A DNA stretch of 64,000 bases from UBA2108 sp963925495 (lineage in GTDB: Bacteria; Bacteroidota; Bacteroidia; Flavobacteriales_G; Salibacteraceae): positions 1-64,000 of the forward strand of contig CAWUST010000006.1 of assembly GCA_963925495.1 (NCBI GenBank). The letters run 5' to 3'. Below, piece by piece: positions 18,760-29,065 of this stretch. The notes under the pieces are model-generated. The model did no database searches and was not told where the DNA came from. It saw only the letters and a list, made by a program, of their open reading frames with translations. Within the stretch, counting starts at the first letter, position 1. Each line of letters starts with the position of its first letter. The position numbers and the translations under genes are program-made.

Positions 18760-21021
18760 TTACTCTCCTTTAGCCAAAATCGCCTGAACCATTCTAATCT
18801 GGCCATAAGAATACTTTCCTTTAAATGCCTCGTAAATTTCTTTCGATCCTTTTTTCGATTTAGTTATGGAGAGCGATAAAACATCAATGCTTTCTTTTGG
18901 CATAAATTTGGAAATAGAAATATTTCCGAGCCCAATCCCTTTCGCAATATGGCCTTCAATGGTTGTTTTTACTAAACCTCTTTCTTTGCAAATCTCAGCA
19001 ATTGATTTTCCTTCAGCAACTAAGTCGAAGGTTGCCTTGAACGTGTCCACTTTCGGTTTTTTAGGTTCTGTTGAAGACTTTCCTGTTGTTTTTTTTCTGC
19101 CTGTTTTGGTACTAGCCAACTCGGGGTTTTCTTTTGCAAGTTTTAAAGCTTCGTCTGCAATTTTCTTATGACGTTCGGTTCTTTTTTGATTGTCAAAATC
19201 AGATTTCTTTATTTCATTTCCCGAAAGAATGCAATGCGTAATAGTAGCCGCTTTTTCAATTTCACCAAGACTTTTCATTAAAAGTTGGTCAATTTCATCC
19301 AATCCGTTTATATATGTTTTCGTTCTTGTATATTGCTCTACCTCAGCAAGGTGGTGGAGTAGAAGCTTTTGGTTTTCTTCGAGAAATTTAAGATAATATG
19401 TGCTTCCTTTCTCAATCCTGTTGAGTAAAGCATCTTTATCACCATTCGTTAATAAGCTCAATAATTGGTTTCTGAATTTTTGAGTGTTTTCTTTTTCCTT
19501 CCTGAAATTGCCGTCAATTATTGAAAGGGCAGTGCGCATACTTTCAATTTCAAATTCCATTTTGGTTTTTTTGCCATGTTGTATGTAGGCAATTTGTTTT
19601 TCTATGTCCGAAAACTCAAATGTGGTTGCCAGTAGGCGATGTAAAAAACCATTTTGTTGGTTTTGCAATATTTCGGGTAATGGTTTTTGTTGATTTTTGG
19701 TTTGGGTAAAATCGACTACATTTTTATCGCTTCCAAGAGAGTTAGTATTTATTTTGGTTCTTAGAATCAATCCTTCCAAACTACGGAGCCTACTCAATGC
19801 TACATATACTTGTCCGGGAGCAAATGCTTGTCCCACATCAATTATTGCCCTGTCGAAAGTAAGCCCTTGACTTTTGTGTACAGTAACTGCCCATGCCAAT
19901 TTAACGGGATATTGAATAAAAGTACCCACTACATCTTCTTCCAATTCTTTGCTTTGGTCGTTTATGCTGTACTTTTTGTTTTCCCATTCATCTTTTTGAA
20001 GCACATATTCTACATTAGAATCTGCCAAACGCACGGTCACTTCCTCTTTTTCTATTTCAATAACCGTTGCTAATTTTCCATTGAAATAAATCTTTTCGGG
20101 ACCGCTATCATTTTTAATAAACATGATTTGAGATCCTACTTTTAAGCCGATATTTTCAAGAATAGGGTATAGTTTTTCCGGGAAATCGCCTTTTATTTTT
20201 GCCTTAAAGTTTGAAGCTTTTCCGGGAAGTTCGCCTAATTTTTTAAGGTTAATCTCGTCTGCTTTATAGTTGTGTGTTGTCAGGGTTATTATTTCTTTTT
20301 CTTGGTCTATTTCTTTTTCGGTTTTAAAGTGGCTATTCAAAACTTCAATATCTTCTTTGGCAGTAAGATTGTTTCTTAGGTTATTTAATATGTCTATAAA
20401 CTGTCCGTCTTGTTGTCTGAAAATTTTATCGAGTTCTATGTAAACAAACCCTTCTTCTTTAAGTGCTAAAGCTTCAAAAAAGTGCATGCTTCCATAATAC
20501 TTGCTCAACACATTCCATTCGTGATCTTTTACAATTGGCGGTAGCTGATACAAGTCTCCAATCATAAGTACTTGTGCTCCACCAAAACTTCTGTTGAAAT
20601 TACCTTTAACACTGCGCATTCTATAATCTATGGCATCTAGAATATCGGCGCGCAACATACTTACTTCATCAATTATAATTAGATCTGCCGCTCTTAAAAC
20701 TTGTTTACGAATACTGTTTAATGGGTTTTTTCTTGCTAGTGTATTTTGATTAAAAAATCCAGCAATATCGTTAACTCCTCTTTCAGGAATATAACTTCCA
20801 AAGGGAAATAAAAACTGAGAATGAATGGTAACACCTCCCGCGTTTAGTGCAGCAATTCCTGTTGGGGCAATTATTATGAATTCTTTGTGTGTTTTAGCAG
20901 CCAAATTGTGCAAAAAGGTGGTTTTTCCGGTGCCAGCTTTTCCAGTTAAAAAAACATGGCTTGCCGTACTATTAACGAATTTTGCGCTGAGGTTTATTAA
21001 GTCTGTTTCTTCTGTAAGCAT
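18760..21021 (-). CDS. Pif1/RecD2-like superfamily 1 helicase with C-terminal helix-turn-helix domain
   Basis: This 753-residue protein starts at ATG 21021 (MLTEETDLINLSAKFVN); an upstream extension to 21117 is not supported. It has Walker A in FLTGKAGTGKTTFLHNLA, Walker B in DLIIIDEVSMLRADILDA, motif III in MIGDLYQLPPIV, and the UvrD-C2-like AVTVHKSQGLTFDRAIID plus YVALSRLRSLEGLIL. A basic linker (KTGRKKTTGKSS) leads to a C-terminal helix-turn-helix of the type found at the end of RecQ (SIAEICKERGLVKTTIEGHI). It is a DNA helicase, probably acting in replication or repair. Its stop lies 5 nt before the TTG of the DsbD-like gene. Confidence 0.88.
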   Translation of the reverse strand: MLTEETDLINLSAKFVNSTASHVFLTGKAGTGKTTFLHNLAAKTHKEFIIIAPTGIAALNAGGVTIHSQFLFPFGSYIPERGVNDIAGFFNQNTLARKNPLNSIRKQVLRAADLIIIDEVSMLRADILDAIDYRMRSVKGNFNRSFGGAQVLMIGDLYQLPPIVKDHEWNVLSKYYGSMHFFEALALKEEGFVYIELDKIFRQQDGQFIDILNNLRNNLTAKEDIEVLNSHFKTEKEIDQEKEIITLTTHNYKADEINLKKLGELPGKASNFKAKIKGDFPEKLYPILENIGLKVGSQIMFIKNDSGPEKIYFNGKLATVIEIEKEEVTVRLADSNVEYVLQKDEWENKKYSINDQSKELEEDVVGTFIQYPVKLAWAVTVHKSQGLTFDRAIIDVGQAFAPGQVYVALSRLRSLEGLILRTKINTNSLGSDKNVVDFTQTKNQQKPLPEILQNQQNGFLHRLLATTFEFSDIEKQIAYIQHGKKTKMEFEIESMRTALSIIDGNFRKEKENTQKFRNQLLSLLTNGDKDALLNRIEKGSTYYLKFLEENQKLLLHHLAEVEQYTRTKTYINGLDEIDQLLMKSLGEIEKAATITHCILSGNEIKKSDFDNQKRTERHKKIADEALKLAKENPELASTKTGRKKTTGKSSTEPKKPKVDTFKATFDLVAEGKSIAEICKERGLVKTTIEGHIAKGIGLGNISISKFMPKESIDVLSLSITKSKKGSKEIYEAFKGKYSYGQIRMVQAILAKGE

Positions 21022-21287
21022 GCGGTAAAAATAGAAATATATTGTAGAATTTATGGATTCAAATGGCAGATTAAAAACCCGTAGTTTCATTTTAGTTAAT
21101 AGGGGTAACCCTATCAAAATATTTTATTTGGGGTGGTTTAGCCATGACGGTTACTGCAGGTTTTCGATACGAGGCTTGGTTAGTAGATGGCATCTTTTTT
21201 TACCGTAATTTTTTTACGTAAAACCATAAGCATGCCATTCTTTTCGGATTATTTGCGATCCTATTTCCCCTTGTATGGATGGCGTGA

Positions 21288-21452
21288 GGTAATAATTCAG
21301 ATTTTGGATTTAATCATCTAGGTTTATCTAAAATCTTGGCATATACCGCCGTTGATAATCCTGCTTCTATTTCCATATTGAAACAGTTTGATTTCATTAA
21401 AACAGATGTTTGGAGTGGCACCCACGGAAAATATTTTTTGATTAAAACTATT
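21288..21452 (+). pseudogene. C-terminal remnant of a GNAT acetyltransferase
   Basis: A frame opening after a stop at 21285-21287 encodes GFNHLGLSKILAYTAVDNPA, then SISILKQFDFIKT. This is the C-terminal part of RimJ/RimL-type GNAT N-acetyltransferases (G-LGLxKIxAxTxxDNxASIxxLxKxGF). The N-terminal two thirds, including the acetyl-CoA loop, are absent. The frame runs on without a stop into the cyclophilin gene, so automatic calls may extend that gene upstream. The cyclophilin signal peptide at 21504 shows where the real gene begins. Confidence 0.65.
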
Positions 21453-21503
21453 TTGAAGAAATTTTTGTGGTTTTTTAATACATTTGGTGAACAAAAATAT
21501 ATC

Positions 21504-22298
21504 ATGAAAAAATCATTATTTATTTCCGTTTTAGCTTTCTTCATTTCTTTGGGGGGCCTGGCCCAGTCAAAAGCAGTTTTTCATACTACGCAAGGGGATT
21601 TCACTATCTACTTAGAGGATACATTATCTCCAATTACGGCAGGAAATTTTATAAAGCTAGTAAATGAAAAGTATTACGACGGCGTAATATTTCATAGAGT
21701 AATTGATAATTTCATGATTCAAGGGGGAAACGGTGCAAGTAAACCAAATATTCAAGATGAATTTATTACCGGGTTGAGTAATGTCCAAGGTACAATATCT
21801 ATGGCCAATACGGGCGCAGCCAATTCTGGAACCACTCAGTTTTTTATTAATTTGGTAAATAACACAGGATTGGATTGGGATAAAGCCCCTAGCACATCAA
21901 AACATCCTGTTTTTGGACATATAGTTGTAGGTTTTGATATTGTTCAGAAAATAGGAAAAGTCCCTAAAAATGGTTCAACTCCTAATCCGGATGTAGTTAT
22001 GGATTCAGTGAGATTGATAATTCCTGGTCCGGCTAATTCTCTGTCTACCATTTCGGCCAATGAATTTAAGCTTCAATTTTACCCAAATCCGGCGCAAAAC
22101 ACTCTTTCTATTTCTGTGAGTAGTAGCTCGAAGTCAATTACTGTTCAAATAATTGATGTAACAGGTAAGATAGCGAAAGAGATTCTGATAGAGCAAAATG
22201 AGGATATAGATATTTCCAATTTGAACGAAGGGTTTTATATTATACGAGCCATTCAATCGGGTAATTATTTCACTAACAGATTGATTATAAAACGTTAG
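21504..22298 (+). CDS. Secreted cyclophilin-type peptidyl-prolyl isomerase with T9SS sorting domain
   Basis: This 264-residue protein starts at ATG 21504, where a signal peptide begins (MKKSLFISVLAFFISLGGLA). The cyclophilin domain follows: VIFHRVIDNFMIQGG carries the catalytic Arg-Phe region, and GTISMANTGAANSGTTQFFI and HPVFGHIVVGFDIVQKIGKV complete the core. The last 75 residues (LQFYPNPAQNTLSI, IDVTGKIAKE, LNEGFYIIRAIQSG) are a type A T9SS C-terminal domain. The protein is therefore predicted to be exported to the cell surface or medium, where it would catalyse proline isomerisation of surface proteins. Confidence 0.9.
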   Translation: MKKSLFISVLAFFISLGGLAQSKAVFHTTQGDFTIYLEDTLSPITAGNFIKLVNEKYYDGVIFHRVIDNFMIQGGNGASKPNIQDEFITGLSNVQGTISMANTGAANSGTTQFFINLVNNTGLDWDKAPSTSKHPVFGHIVVGFDIVQKIGKVPKNGSTPNPDVVMDSVRLIIPGPANSLSTISANEFKLQFYPNPAQNTLSISVSSSSKSITVQIIDVTGKIAKEILIEQNEDIDISNLNEGFYIIRAIQSGNYFTNRLIIKR

Positions 22299-22755
22299 TC
22301 TAATAATAAATTTCTGGTTTTTTAAGCGGTAATTAGATGTCGATTTACTTTTAATATTTAAGTCAACGGTCTCGTTTAGTTCTAAGAGTTAATAGTGCTG
22401 AAGGTTATAGCCATTCGGGAAGAATAACTATAATATAGTTTTTAAATACTACTCTCCCAATTGAAGGAGGCCTAGCATTTAGAACTAAAGATTATCCATT
22501 TAGAAATGCAGATGAAATGGAGAGTTAGATGTTATTCTAATTGCAAAAAGTGACGGGTAATGTGTCATACACGTTTCGACGGGAGCACGAAATAAGCGAA
22601 CTAGCTTTTTAAGCTCACGAGCAACCTTTTCCTTAATTATAACGTCTTAACAATTACGGCGTAAGGTTTTGTAAAAGCAGGTATACAATTGGTGAACACT
22701 TCATTGTATCCAGTTGATTTTGGTTACCTTGCCCATTCATTAGAAAGCACTTAAG
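22299..22755 (+). other. Non-coding stretch between the cyclophilin and PKD genes
   Basis: About 457 bases hold no recognisable gene. A short frame near 22441-22528 reads LPIEGGLAFRTKDYPFRNAD before a stop and could be a decayed coding remnant, but I do not recognise it. No hairpin followed by a T-tract was found after the cyclophilin gene. Confidence 0.4.
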
Positions 22756-25700
22756 GTGAGCCGAATCAATAATATATCGTTTTTGATATTCTTAGCCATC
22801 CTAGTCAATAGCATTGGTTTAAGAGCACAATTAAAAGCTGATTTTTCTGCAGACACTTTAAGTTTTTGTCCACCTTATTCTGTCCGTTTTACTGATAACT
22901 CAACTGGTGGAACGATTACCACTAGACGCTGGAATTTTGGTCAAGGAGGTACTTCAAATACCAATAATTCGTCACCGAGTGCTTCTTACGTAAACTCCGG
23001 AACATATTCTGTAAAATTAGTAGTAAGCAATGGTTCAAGTTCAGATTCAATTACAAAAGTTGCCTACATCAGAGCTTTTACACTTCCAAAAGTAAATTTC
23101 GGCACAAAAGAAGTCCGAACGGGTTGTGCACCATTGTCTCTAAATTTTGTTGATTCAACTATATTGGGTAGTGCTCCAATAAAGTCCTATAGTTGGAACT
23201 ATGGAGATGGTTTTCGTGGAAATACTAAAAATCCATTTCACAAGTATTTGGCCGATGGAACTTATCCTGTTATATTAAGTGTTGTTGATACTAATGCGTG
23301 TATTGCTACACTTAACAAAACATCCTATGTAAAAGTGATAAAAATCCCAAAAGTTAAATTTTCAGTAACACCCAATCCTAGCAGCTGTAAAACTCCACAT
23401 AAAGTCACTTTTGTAAATCAAAGCACAGGAACCGGAACTCTAACTTATTTATGGAAATTTGGAAATGGAGATTCAAGTATTCTTAAAAACCCAAGTTATA
23501 CTTTTGGTGTTGGGTCTTATGATATTACGCTAATAGCGAAAAATGGTACGGGTTGTTCCGATTCATTGAGAATTAGTCGTTACATTACAGTTGGTGCTCC
23601 TAAAGCTGATTTTCAAGTCGTAGATACGGTTTGTTTAAGTGATACTAATTTGTTTGGGTTTAAAAATTTATCTGTAGGCGCAAATACGTATTTATGGGAT
23701 TTTGGAGATGGAGTTGTTTCGTCCTTCAAATCACCATCACATCGCTACTTTAAAACAGGGAGATTCAAAGTTCGACTTATAATAGGATTAGCTACTCCTT
23801 GCAGTGACACCATGGATAAATACATAAATGTTATTCAACCAATTGCTAATTATACCACGGATAAAAATTATTGGTGTGATGATGCTAATGTAATCTATAC
23901 GCCAGGTGGAACCTATACTTCTGAGGCAAAAACAGCAATATGGGATTTATGGGATTGGCCTTTTAAACAACAGTATCGATCCAATGCAGTTCCTTATGGT
24001 TCTGCTACTTTTCTGAAAAAGAAAAAAGGAAAACACTCAGATAGCCTAACAGTTTTTTATCCAAAATGGGGCTCATGCAGTTCCAAGGTGGCTCTTCAAA
24101 AATTTGAAATTTGGAGACCAAAAGGCTACCCTTTAGTTGCGCCATATTCCGGTTGTGCACCCATTACCGTAAAATTAGTTGATCAAATGTTTTCTCGTGA
24201 TTCTATTACCGTAGGTACGTGGTTGTTCGATGGAAAAAACCCATTGGTAACCCGCTCTACTTCAAAAACATATACAATACCGGGTACCTATAAAATCTCA
24301 TATTCTATTAAACATAAAAGGCTAGGGTGTCTTTATAAATACGGTCCTTTTACCATTGAGGTGGGCAAAAAACAAAAGTCGAATTTTACGATTGATACCA
24401 TGAAGGTATGTTTGAATGACACGGTGAAGTTCATTAATTTGTCTACCGATACTAATAAAATAAAAAAATATTCTTGGAACTTGGATTGGGCAAAACGTAT
24501 TCCATTTGTCTACGATAAAAATCCACAAAAACATTATACAGATACTGGATATAAGTCGGTTATGCTAATTGTGGATAATAATGGCTGCCCTGATACATTG
24601 ATATTGGATAGTATTGTTCGCGTTGTTGGTCCTACAGGTCAATTTGCAGTTGAAATGGATTGCGATAAGCCATTCGATAGAAAGTTTACTGGCTTAAGCT
24701 GGAAAAATGTTCAACGTTTTTTGTATGAGTTTGGAGACTCAATCTCAGGGTCTACAGATTCCATAAATAAAATAGCCTCTTACAAATATCCCAGTCGAGG
24801 AGATTATGATGTGAAACTCACTTTATTTGATGATAGTAATGGGTGTAAAGAGGAACTAGAAGCTAAGGTATACATAAGAGTTCTTAAGCTTAAAACTTCA
24901 GTAGATAAAAAAGTAGGATGTTATCCGTCGTTTTTTACTTTTAAGACAGATAGTTCACAGGACCTGGAAGCTGTTATGACCATAAACAATGGACTTGTGA
25001 AAAATATTGTTTCACTTAAAAAATTCTCCTACAAAACGAAAACCAAAGGCGTACATTTTTCTACAATTATTGGCTCTGATATTAATGGATGTGCTGACAC
25101 CAATATTTATAGACTTAAAACCTATTTGCCCATTGCCAAATTCGGAATGAATAAGGATTCGGGATGTGTCGCTTTAACCATAAATCTAACGGATAGCTCA
25201 ATTACGGATACGACCTTTTCTTCGCTTTGGTGGAGTGGGTCAGAAGGGAATTTTTCTAAATTGACTAATCCAAATTTCACTTTTAACGAAAGGGGGAAAA
25301 AGACTATTGAGTTTTTCGTCAAAGATACTTTGGGGTGCATAGGAAAAATGTCAAAACTGGTGTACGCATTTCAGCCTTGGCCTACTATTAGTGCGGATAC
25401 ACAAGTTTGTGCTGGCATACCAATTACATTTACGAATAAAAATGGTTTGTCAAATGAAACCCATGCTTGGAATTTTGGAGATAGCCTTTTAGGTAACGGG
25501 AAAACGAGTCAGGTTATTTATACTAAACCTGGTAAAAAGTCTATTCGTTTGACCTCAATTGACAGCTATGGCTGCGATAGTATAATCGACAAAAACCTTT
25601 GGATTGAGGTTCAGAAAGCAGTTTTACCTGTAGTTGTTTCGGAACCAGAAGATACTACTTGTTACCCTGCTGATATTGATTTTAGAGTTAAGAATAGGGA

Positions 25701-27120
25701 TTCTACTGTTCAGTATTACTATTGGAGATTTGATTCTTCCCATGCATTTATTCGATTATCCGGTCCTACTGCTTTTTACAATTATAGCCGACCAGGTGTT
25801 TTTGGTGTAGATATCGTGGTTGAAACGACTTTTGGATGTAGAGATACTTTTAGAATTGATTCTATTCTTAAAGTTGGCGGACCTTATGCTAGGTTCGACA
25901 TGAAAGATACCTTTTGTTTTATGGATGAATCTGAGTTCGACCTTAAAGACGTGTTTGAAGTCTATGAATTTAGAATGGATTTTGGTGATGGAATTCTGGA
26001 TACTTTTCCTAGTGGAACAAAAAAAATCAGGCATAAATATGCCAACAGCGGATTCTATCCTGTGTCTTTAATTTTTACTGATTCAATTGGAAATTGTGTT
26101 AAGTCATGGCAAGACTCCTTGTTTGTTCAAGAAATAAACGCCAAAATAAATGCAATAGACACAGCAGGTTGTTCGGTATTTCGTCTTAATGTAAATGCGG
26201 ATAAGGCGAATGTGGACGTATATGAATGGAGTGTTGGAGGAGATGTGTTTTCTCTGAAACAGAGTTTTTCAAAAGGGTTTTTATCGCCAGGGCAATACAC
26301 AATTGTATTAAAACCGACCAATACCAATACCGGTTGCTTTGGTTTTGATTCCTTACCATTTACTGTTTTCCCACTTCCTGTACTTTCAAAAAGTGGAGAT
26401 GGATTATTTTGCTACAAGGATTCTACAAAAGCAATTGTTTCGGGTGCTGAAAAATTCCAATGGAAGCCAACCACTTATCTTTCAACAGATACAATGGGTT
26501 CTGTCTTATTGCTTCCTGAAAATGATATTATTTACAATGTGGTTGGCACTAATAAATTTGGTTGTAAAAGCTCTATTGACCTTAAGTTTCAAGTCATAAA
26601 ACCACCCTACATTGAGAGTGTGGAGGACACTATCTTATTTTTAGGCCAGCTTACACAAATGGATCAAACAATTGCTGGTAGTTGGAATTATAAATGGAAA
26701 CCTGCTTTGTTTTTAAGCTGTTCTACTTGTCCAAATCCTGAATTAAAAGCTAACAGAAATATTACTTATACCCTGACTATTTCGGATGATTATGGCTGCT
26801 TTAGTTTAGATACGAGTTTTTCTGTTTTTGTTAGAGATGATTATAAATTATTTATTCCCAATGCGTTTACTCCAAACAAGGATGGACTAAACGATAATTT
26901 TGATTTTTACGCTGAAGGATTTAAAGAAATGGAATATTTCAGGATCTATACACGTTGGGGTGATATGGTTTATGAATTTACCGGGATGCAGGATAGTTGG
27001 GATGGTCTTTACAATGGAGAACCTTGGTCTGGCAATTCCGCTCTGGTTTATAAAGGGCGTTTCACTCGTTATAGCAAAGAAGTTGTTGATGTAATCGGTT
27101 CAATTACTTTAGTTAATTAA
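22756..27120 (+). CDS. Giant secreted PKD-repeat protein with type B (CHU_C) T9SS C-terminal domain
   Basis: This 1454-residue protein has a signal peptide and a GTG start. It consists of many PKD-type beta-sandwich repeats of about 80-95 residues, recognisable by WNFGQGG, WNYGDGFRG, WKFGNGDSS and WDFGDGVVS and by regular Cys pairs. The C-terminal 90 residues (FIPNAFTPNKDGLNDNFDFY, FRIYTRWGDMVYEF, WDGLYNG) are the gliding-motility-associated CHU_C domain, a type B T9SS signal. Such proteins are secreted adhesins or surface fibres. Later repeats are degenerate. It converges with the ABC-F gene, only 5 nt away. Confidence 0.9.
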   Translation: MSRINNISFLIFLAILVNSIGLRAQLKADFSADTLSFCPPYSVRFTDNSTGGTITTRRWNFGQGGTSNTNNSSPSASYVNSGTYSVKLVVSNGSSSDSITKVAYIRAFTLPKVNFGTKEVRTGCAPLSLNFVDSTILGSAPIKSYSWNYGDGFRGNTKNPFHKYLADGTYPVILSVVDTNACIATLNKTSYVKVIKIPKVKFSVTPNPSSCKTPHKVTFVNQSTGTGTLTYLWKFGNGDSSILKNPSYTFGVGSYDITLIAKNGTGCSDSLRISRYITVGAPKADFQVVDTVCLSDTNLFGFKNLSVGANTYLWDFGDGVVSSFKSPSHRYFKTGRFKVRLIIGLATPCSDTMDKYINVIQPIANYTTDKNYWCDDANVIYTPGGTYTSEAKTAIWDLWDWPFKQQYRSNAVPYGSATFLKKKKGKHSDSLTVFYPKWGSCSSKVALQKFEIWRPKGYPLVAPYSGCAPITVKLVDQMFSRDSITVGTWLFDGKNPLVTRSTSKTYTIPGTYKISYSIKHKRLGCLYKYGPFTIEVGKKQKSNFTIDTMKVCLNDTVKFINLSTDTNKIKKYSWNLDWAKRIPFVYDKNPQKHYTDTGYKSVMLIVDNNGCPDTLILDSIVRVVGPTGQFAVEMDCDKPFDRKFTGLSWKNVQRFLYEFGDSISGSTDSINKIASYKYPSRGDYDVKLTLFDDSNGCKEELEAKVYIRVLKLKTSVDKKVGCYPSFFTFKTDSSQDLEAVMTINNGLVKNIVSLKKFSYKTKTKGVHFSTIIGSDINGCADTNIYRLKTYLPIAKFGMNKDSGCVALTINLTDSSITDTTFSSLWWSGSEGNFSKLTNPNFTFNERGKKTIEFFVKDTLGCIGKMSKLVYAFQPWPTISADTQVCAGIPITFTNKNGLSNETHAWNFGDSLLGNGKTSQVIYTKPGKKSIRLTSIDSYGCDSIIDKNLWIEVQKAVLPVVVSEPEDTTCYPADIDFRVKNRDSTVQYYYWRFDSSHAFIRLSGPTAFYNYSRPGVFGVDIVVETTFGCRDTFRIDSILKVGGPYARFDMKDTFCFMDESEFDLKDVFEVYEFRMDFGDGILDTFPSGTKKIRHKYANSGFYPVSLIFTDSIGNCVKSWQDSLFVQEINAKINAIDTAGCSVFRLNVNADKANVDVYEWSVGGDVFSLKQSFSKGFLSPGQYTIVLKPTNTNTGCFGFDSLPFTVFPLPVLSKSGDGLFCYKDSTKAIVSGAEKFQWKPTTYLSTDTMGSVLLLPENDIIYNVVGTNKFGCKSSIDLKFQVIKPPYIESVEDTILFLGQLTQMDQTIAGSWNYKWKPALFLSCSTCPNPELKANRNITYTLTISDDYGCFSLDTSFSVFVRDDYKLFIPNAFTPNKDGLNDNFDFYAEGFKEMEYFRIYTRWGDMVYEFTGMQDSWDGLYNGEPWSGNSALVYKGRFTRYSKEVVDVIGSITLVN

Positions 27121-27125
27121 ACTAA

Positions 27126-28982
27126 TTACGCATCCAGTTCGCTTAATTCCAGCCACCTGTCCGTTTTACTTTCTAATTGTTCAATTACCTTTCCGAGCTC
27201 ATCCGATAGTTTCATCATTTCGTCTCCATCCGAAATTCCAATTTCAAATTTGGCGTTGATTTCTTCTTTTCGTTTTTCTAGTTTTTCTATTTCGACCTCG
27301 ATCACACCAAACTCACGTTTTTCGTTGAACCCCATTTTTCCACTGCGATCAGTCTTCTGTTTTTCTATATTTACTGTCTTTTTTTCTGGTAGTTTATCCG
27401 TATTTAATTTTTTCCACTCCCTGTATCTAGAGTAATTTCCTGGGAAATCTTTAATTTCAATTCCGCCTTCGATTACGAATAGATGGTCTACCAATTTATC
27501 CATAAAATAACGGTCGTGACTCACAATTATAACGCATCCAGGAAAATCGGATAAAAAATTCTCTAAAACCTGTAATGTCATAATATCCAAATCGTTGGTG
27601 GGTTCATCCAAGATTAAAACATTTGGGTTTTTCATTAATATTTTGAGCAAATGAAGGCGCCTTTTTTCTCCTCCACTTAATTTTGATACGTGGTTGAAAT
27701 GCATGTTTTTAGGAAACAAAAAGCGTTCTAATAATTGAGAGGCACTCAATTTTTTACCCTTCATTAAAGGCAAATATTCCGCAACTTTTTTTACCACTTC
27801 AATAACTCGATCGCCAGATTTAAAATCTAAACCATCTTGTCGATAATACCCAATGCACACTGTTTCTCCAATTACAACTTTACCTGTGCTTGGTTCTAAA
27901 TTTTCCGTTACAAGATTTAAAAAAGAAGATTTCCCCGCTCCATTGGGTCCAATAATCCCAATTTTTTCGCCCCGTTGAAATTTGTAAGAAAACCCATGAA
28001 ACAAAACTTTGTCGCCAAAACTTTTAGAAATATTGTGAAATTCCAGGATTTTACTTCCCAGTCTTTCCATATTAAATTCAAGCTCTACTTCTTTTTCATC
28101 GGTTCGTTTTTTTGCTTGCTCTTCTACCCCATAAAACGAATCTATTCTAGCTTTCGATTTAGTGCTTCTCGCCTTTGGTTGGCGCCGCATCCAATCTAAT
28201 TCTTTGCGGTAAAGATTTTTGGCTTTTTCAATGCCACTTTGTTCTATTTGTTTTCTTTCTTCTCGTTTTTCAAGGAAATAAGAATAATTGCCCTTGTATG
28301 TATACAAACCACGGTCGTCCATTTCAAGAATGACGTTACATACATTTTCTAAGAAATACCTGTCGTGGGTTACCATTAGAAGAGTTAGTTTTTCAGAAAC
28401 TAAAAATTTCTCTAACCACTCTATCATTTCTAAATCCAGATGGTTAGTAGGTTCATCCAATATTAAAAAATCGGGCTGATCAATTAATACTTTGGCAAGA
28501 GCTAGTCGTTTTACTTGTCCTCCAGAAAGTGATTTTATTTGAGCGTCGAAGTTATCCACCTTCAATTCGCTTAAAATGCTTTTTACTCTAACCTCATGAT
28601 CCCAAGCTTCAAGTTCTTCAATTTTGTCCAAAGCGTTTTGAAATCTTTCTCCTTCAATAGTGTGTTCAATACAATCTTCGTATTCTCTGATAGCCTTTAA
28701 TATTGGATTATCGCTCTGAAAAACAGCATCCCAAATACTTAGTTCTGGATCAAAATTTGGGTCTTGTGAAAGAAATTGAACATTTATGTCCTTTCGCCAA
28801 ACGACTTGACCGGTGTCTGGTGTATCAAGTCCTGCTATCATATTAAGCAGGGTAGATTTTCCAGTTCCATTTTTTGCAATGAGGGCAAGTTTCTCCCCTT
28901 TTGCCATTCCAAATGAAAGTTCTTTTAGTATTTCTCGGTCTCCAAATCGTTTGGATAGCTGCTCAACGGATAGGTAATTCAT
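27126..28982 (-). CDS. ABC-F family ATPase (Uup-like)
   Basis: This 618-residue protein has two ABC domains without membrane segments. Walker A copies are IAKNGTGKSTLLN and IGPNGAGKSSFLN. Signature motifs LSGGQVKRLALAKVL and LSGGEKRRLHLLKIL are each followed by LILDEPTNHLD or LILDEPTNDLD. A charged inter-domain linker and a C-terminal coiled coil (IEVEIEKLEKRKEEINAKF) match Uup. ABC-F proteins act on the ribosome; Uup also affects DNA stability. The ATG is only 5 nt from a TAnnTTTG box. Confidence 0.88.
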   Translation of the reverse strand: MNYLSVEQLSKRFGDREILKELSFGMAKGEKLALIAKNGTGKSTLLNMIAGLDTPDTGQVVWRKDINVQFLSQDPNFDPELSIWDAVFQSDNPILKAIREYEDCIEHTIEGERFQNALDKIEELEAWDHEVRVKSILSELKVDNFDAQIKSLSGGQVKRLALAKVLIDQPDFLILDEPTNHLDLEMIEWLEKFLVSEKLTLLMVTHDRYFLENVCNVILEMDDRGLYTYKGNYSYFLEKREERKQIEQSGIEKAKNLYRKELDWMRRQPKARSTKSKARIDSFYGVEEQAKKRTDEKEVELEFNMERLGSKILEFHNISKSFGDKVLFHGFSYKFQRGEKIGIIGPNGAGKSSFLNLVTENLEPSTGKVVIGETVCIGYYRQDGLDFKSGDRVIEVVKKVAEYLPLMKGKKLSASQLLERFLFPKNMHFNHVSKLSGGEKRRLHLLKILMKNPNVLILDEPTNDLDIMTLQVLENFLSDFPGCVIIVSHDRYFMDKLVDHLFVIEGGIEIKDFPGNYSRYREWKKLNTDKLPEKKTVNIEKQKTDRSGKMGFNEKREFGVIEVEIEKLEKRKEEINAKFEIGISDGDEMMKLSDELGKVIEQLESKTDRWLELSELDA

Positions 28983-28987
28983 TGTGG

Positions 28988-28995
28988 CAAAAATA
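28988..28995 (-). promoter_or_regulatory. Bacteroidota -7 box upstream of the ABC-F gene
   Basis: On the minus strand TATTTTTG matches the TAnnTTTG -7 consensus of the Bacteroidota primary sigma factor. Only 5 nt separate it from the ATG, so transcription would start at or next to the start codon. Confidence 0.45.
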
Positions 28996-29065
28996 CGTTA
29001 GTAAATTGGTATGAAAGACCTATGAAATCAATAACCTCAAGGTTGTATGATTTATGTATAAAAAG

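Noticed and set aside
21144..21221. Short frame encoding GFRYEAWLVDGIFF upstream of the GNAT remnant
   Set aside because: It could be another decayed acetyltransferase piece, but 25 codons are too few to support a call.
22441..22528. Open stretch LPIEGGLAFRTKDYPFRNAD in the gap before the PKD gene
   Set aside because: No recognisable family, flanked by stops; only mentioned as a possible relic.
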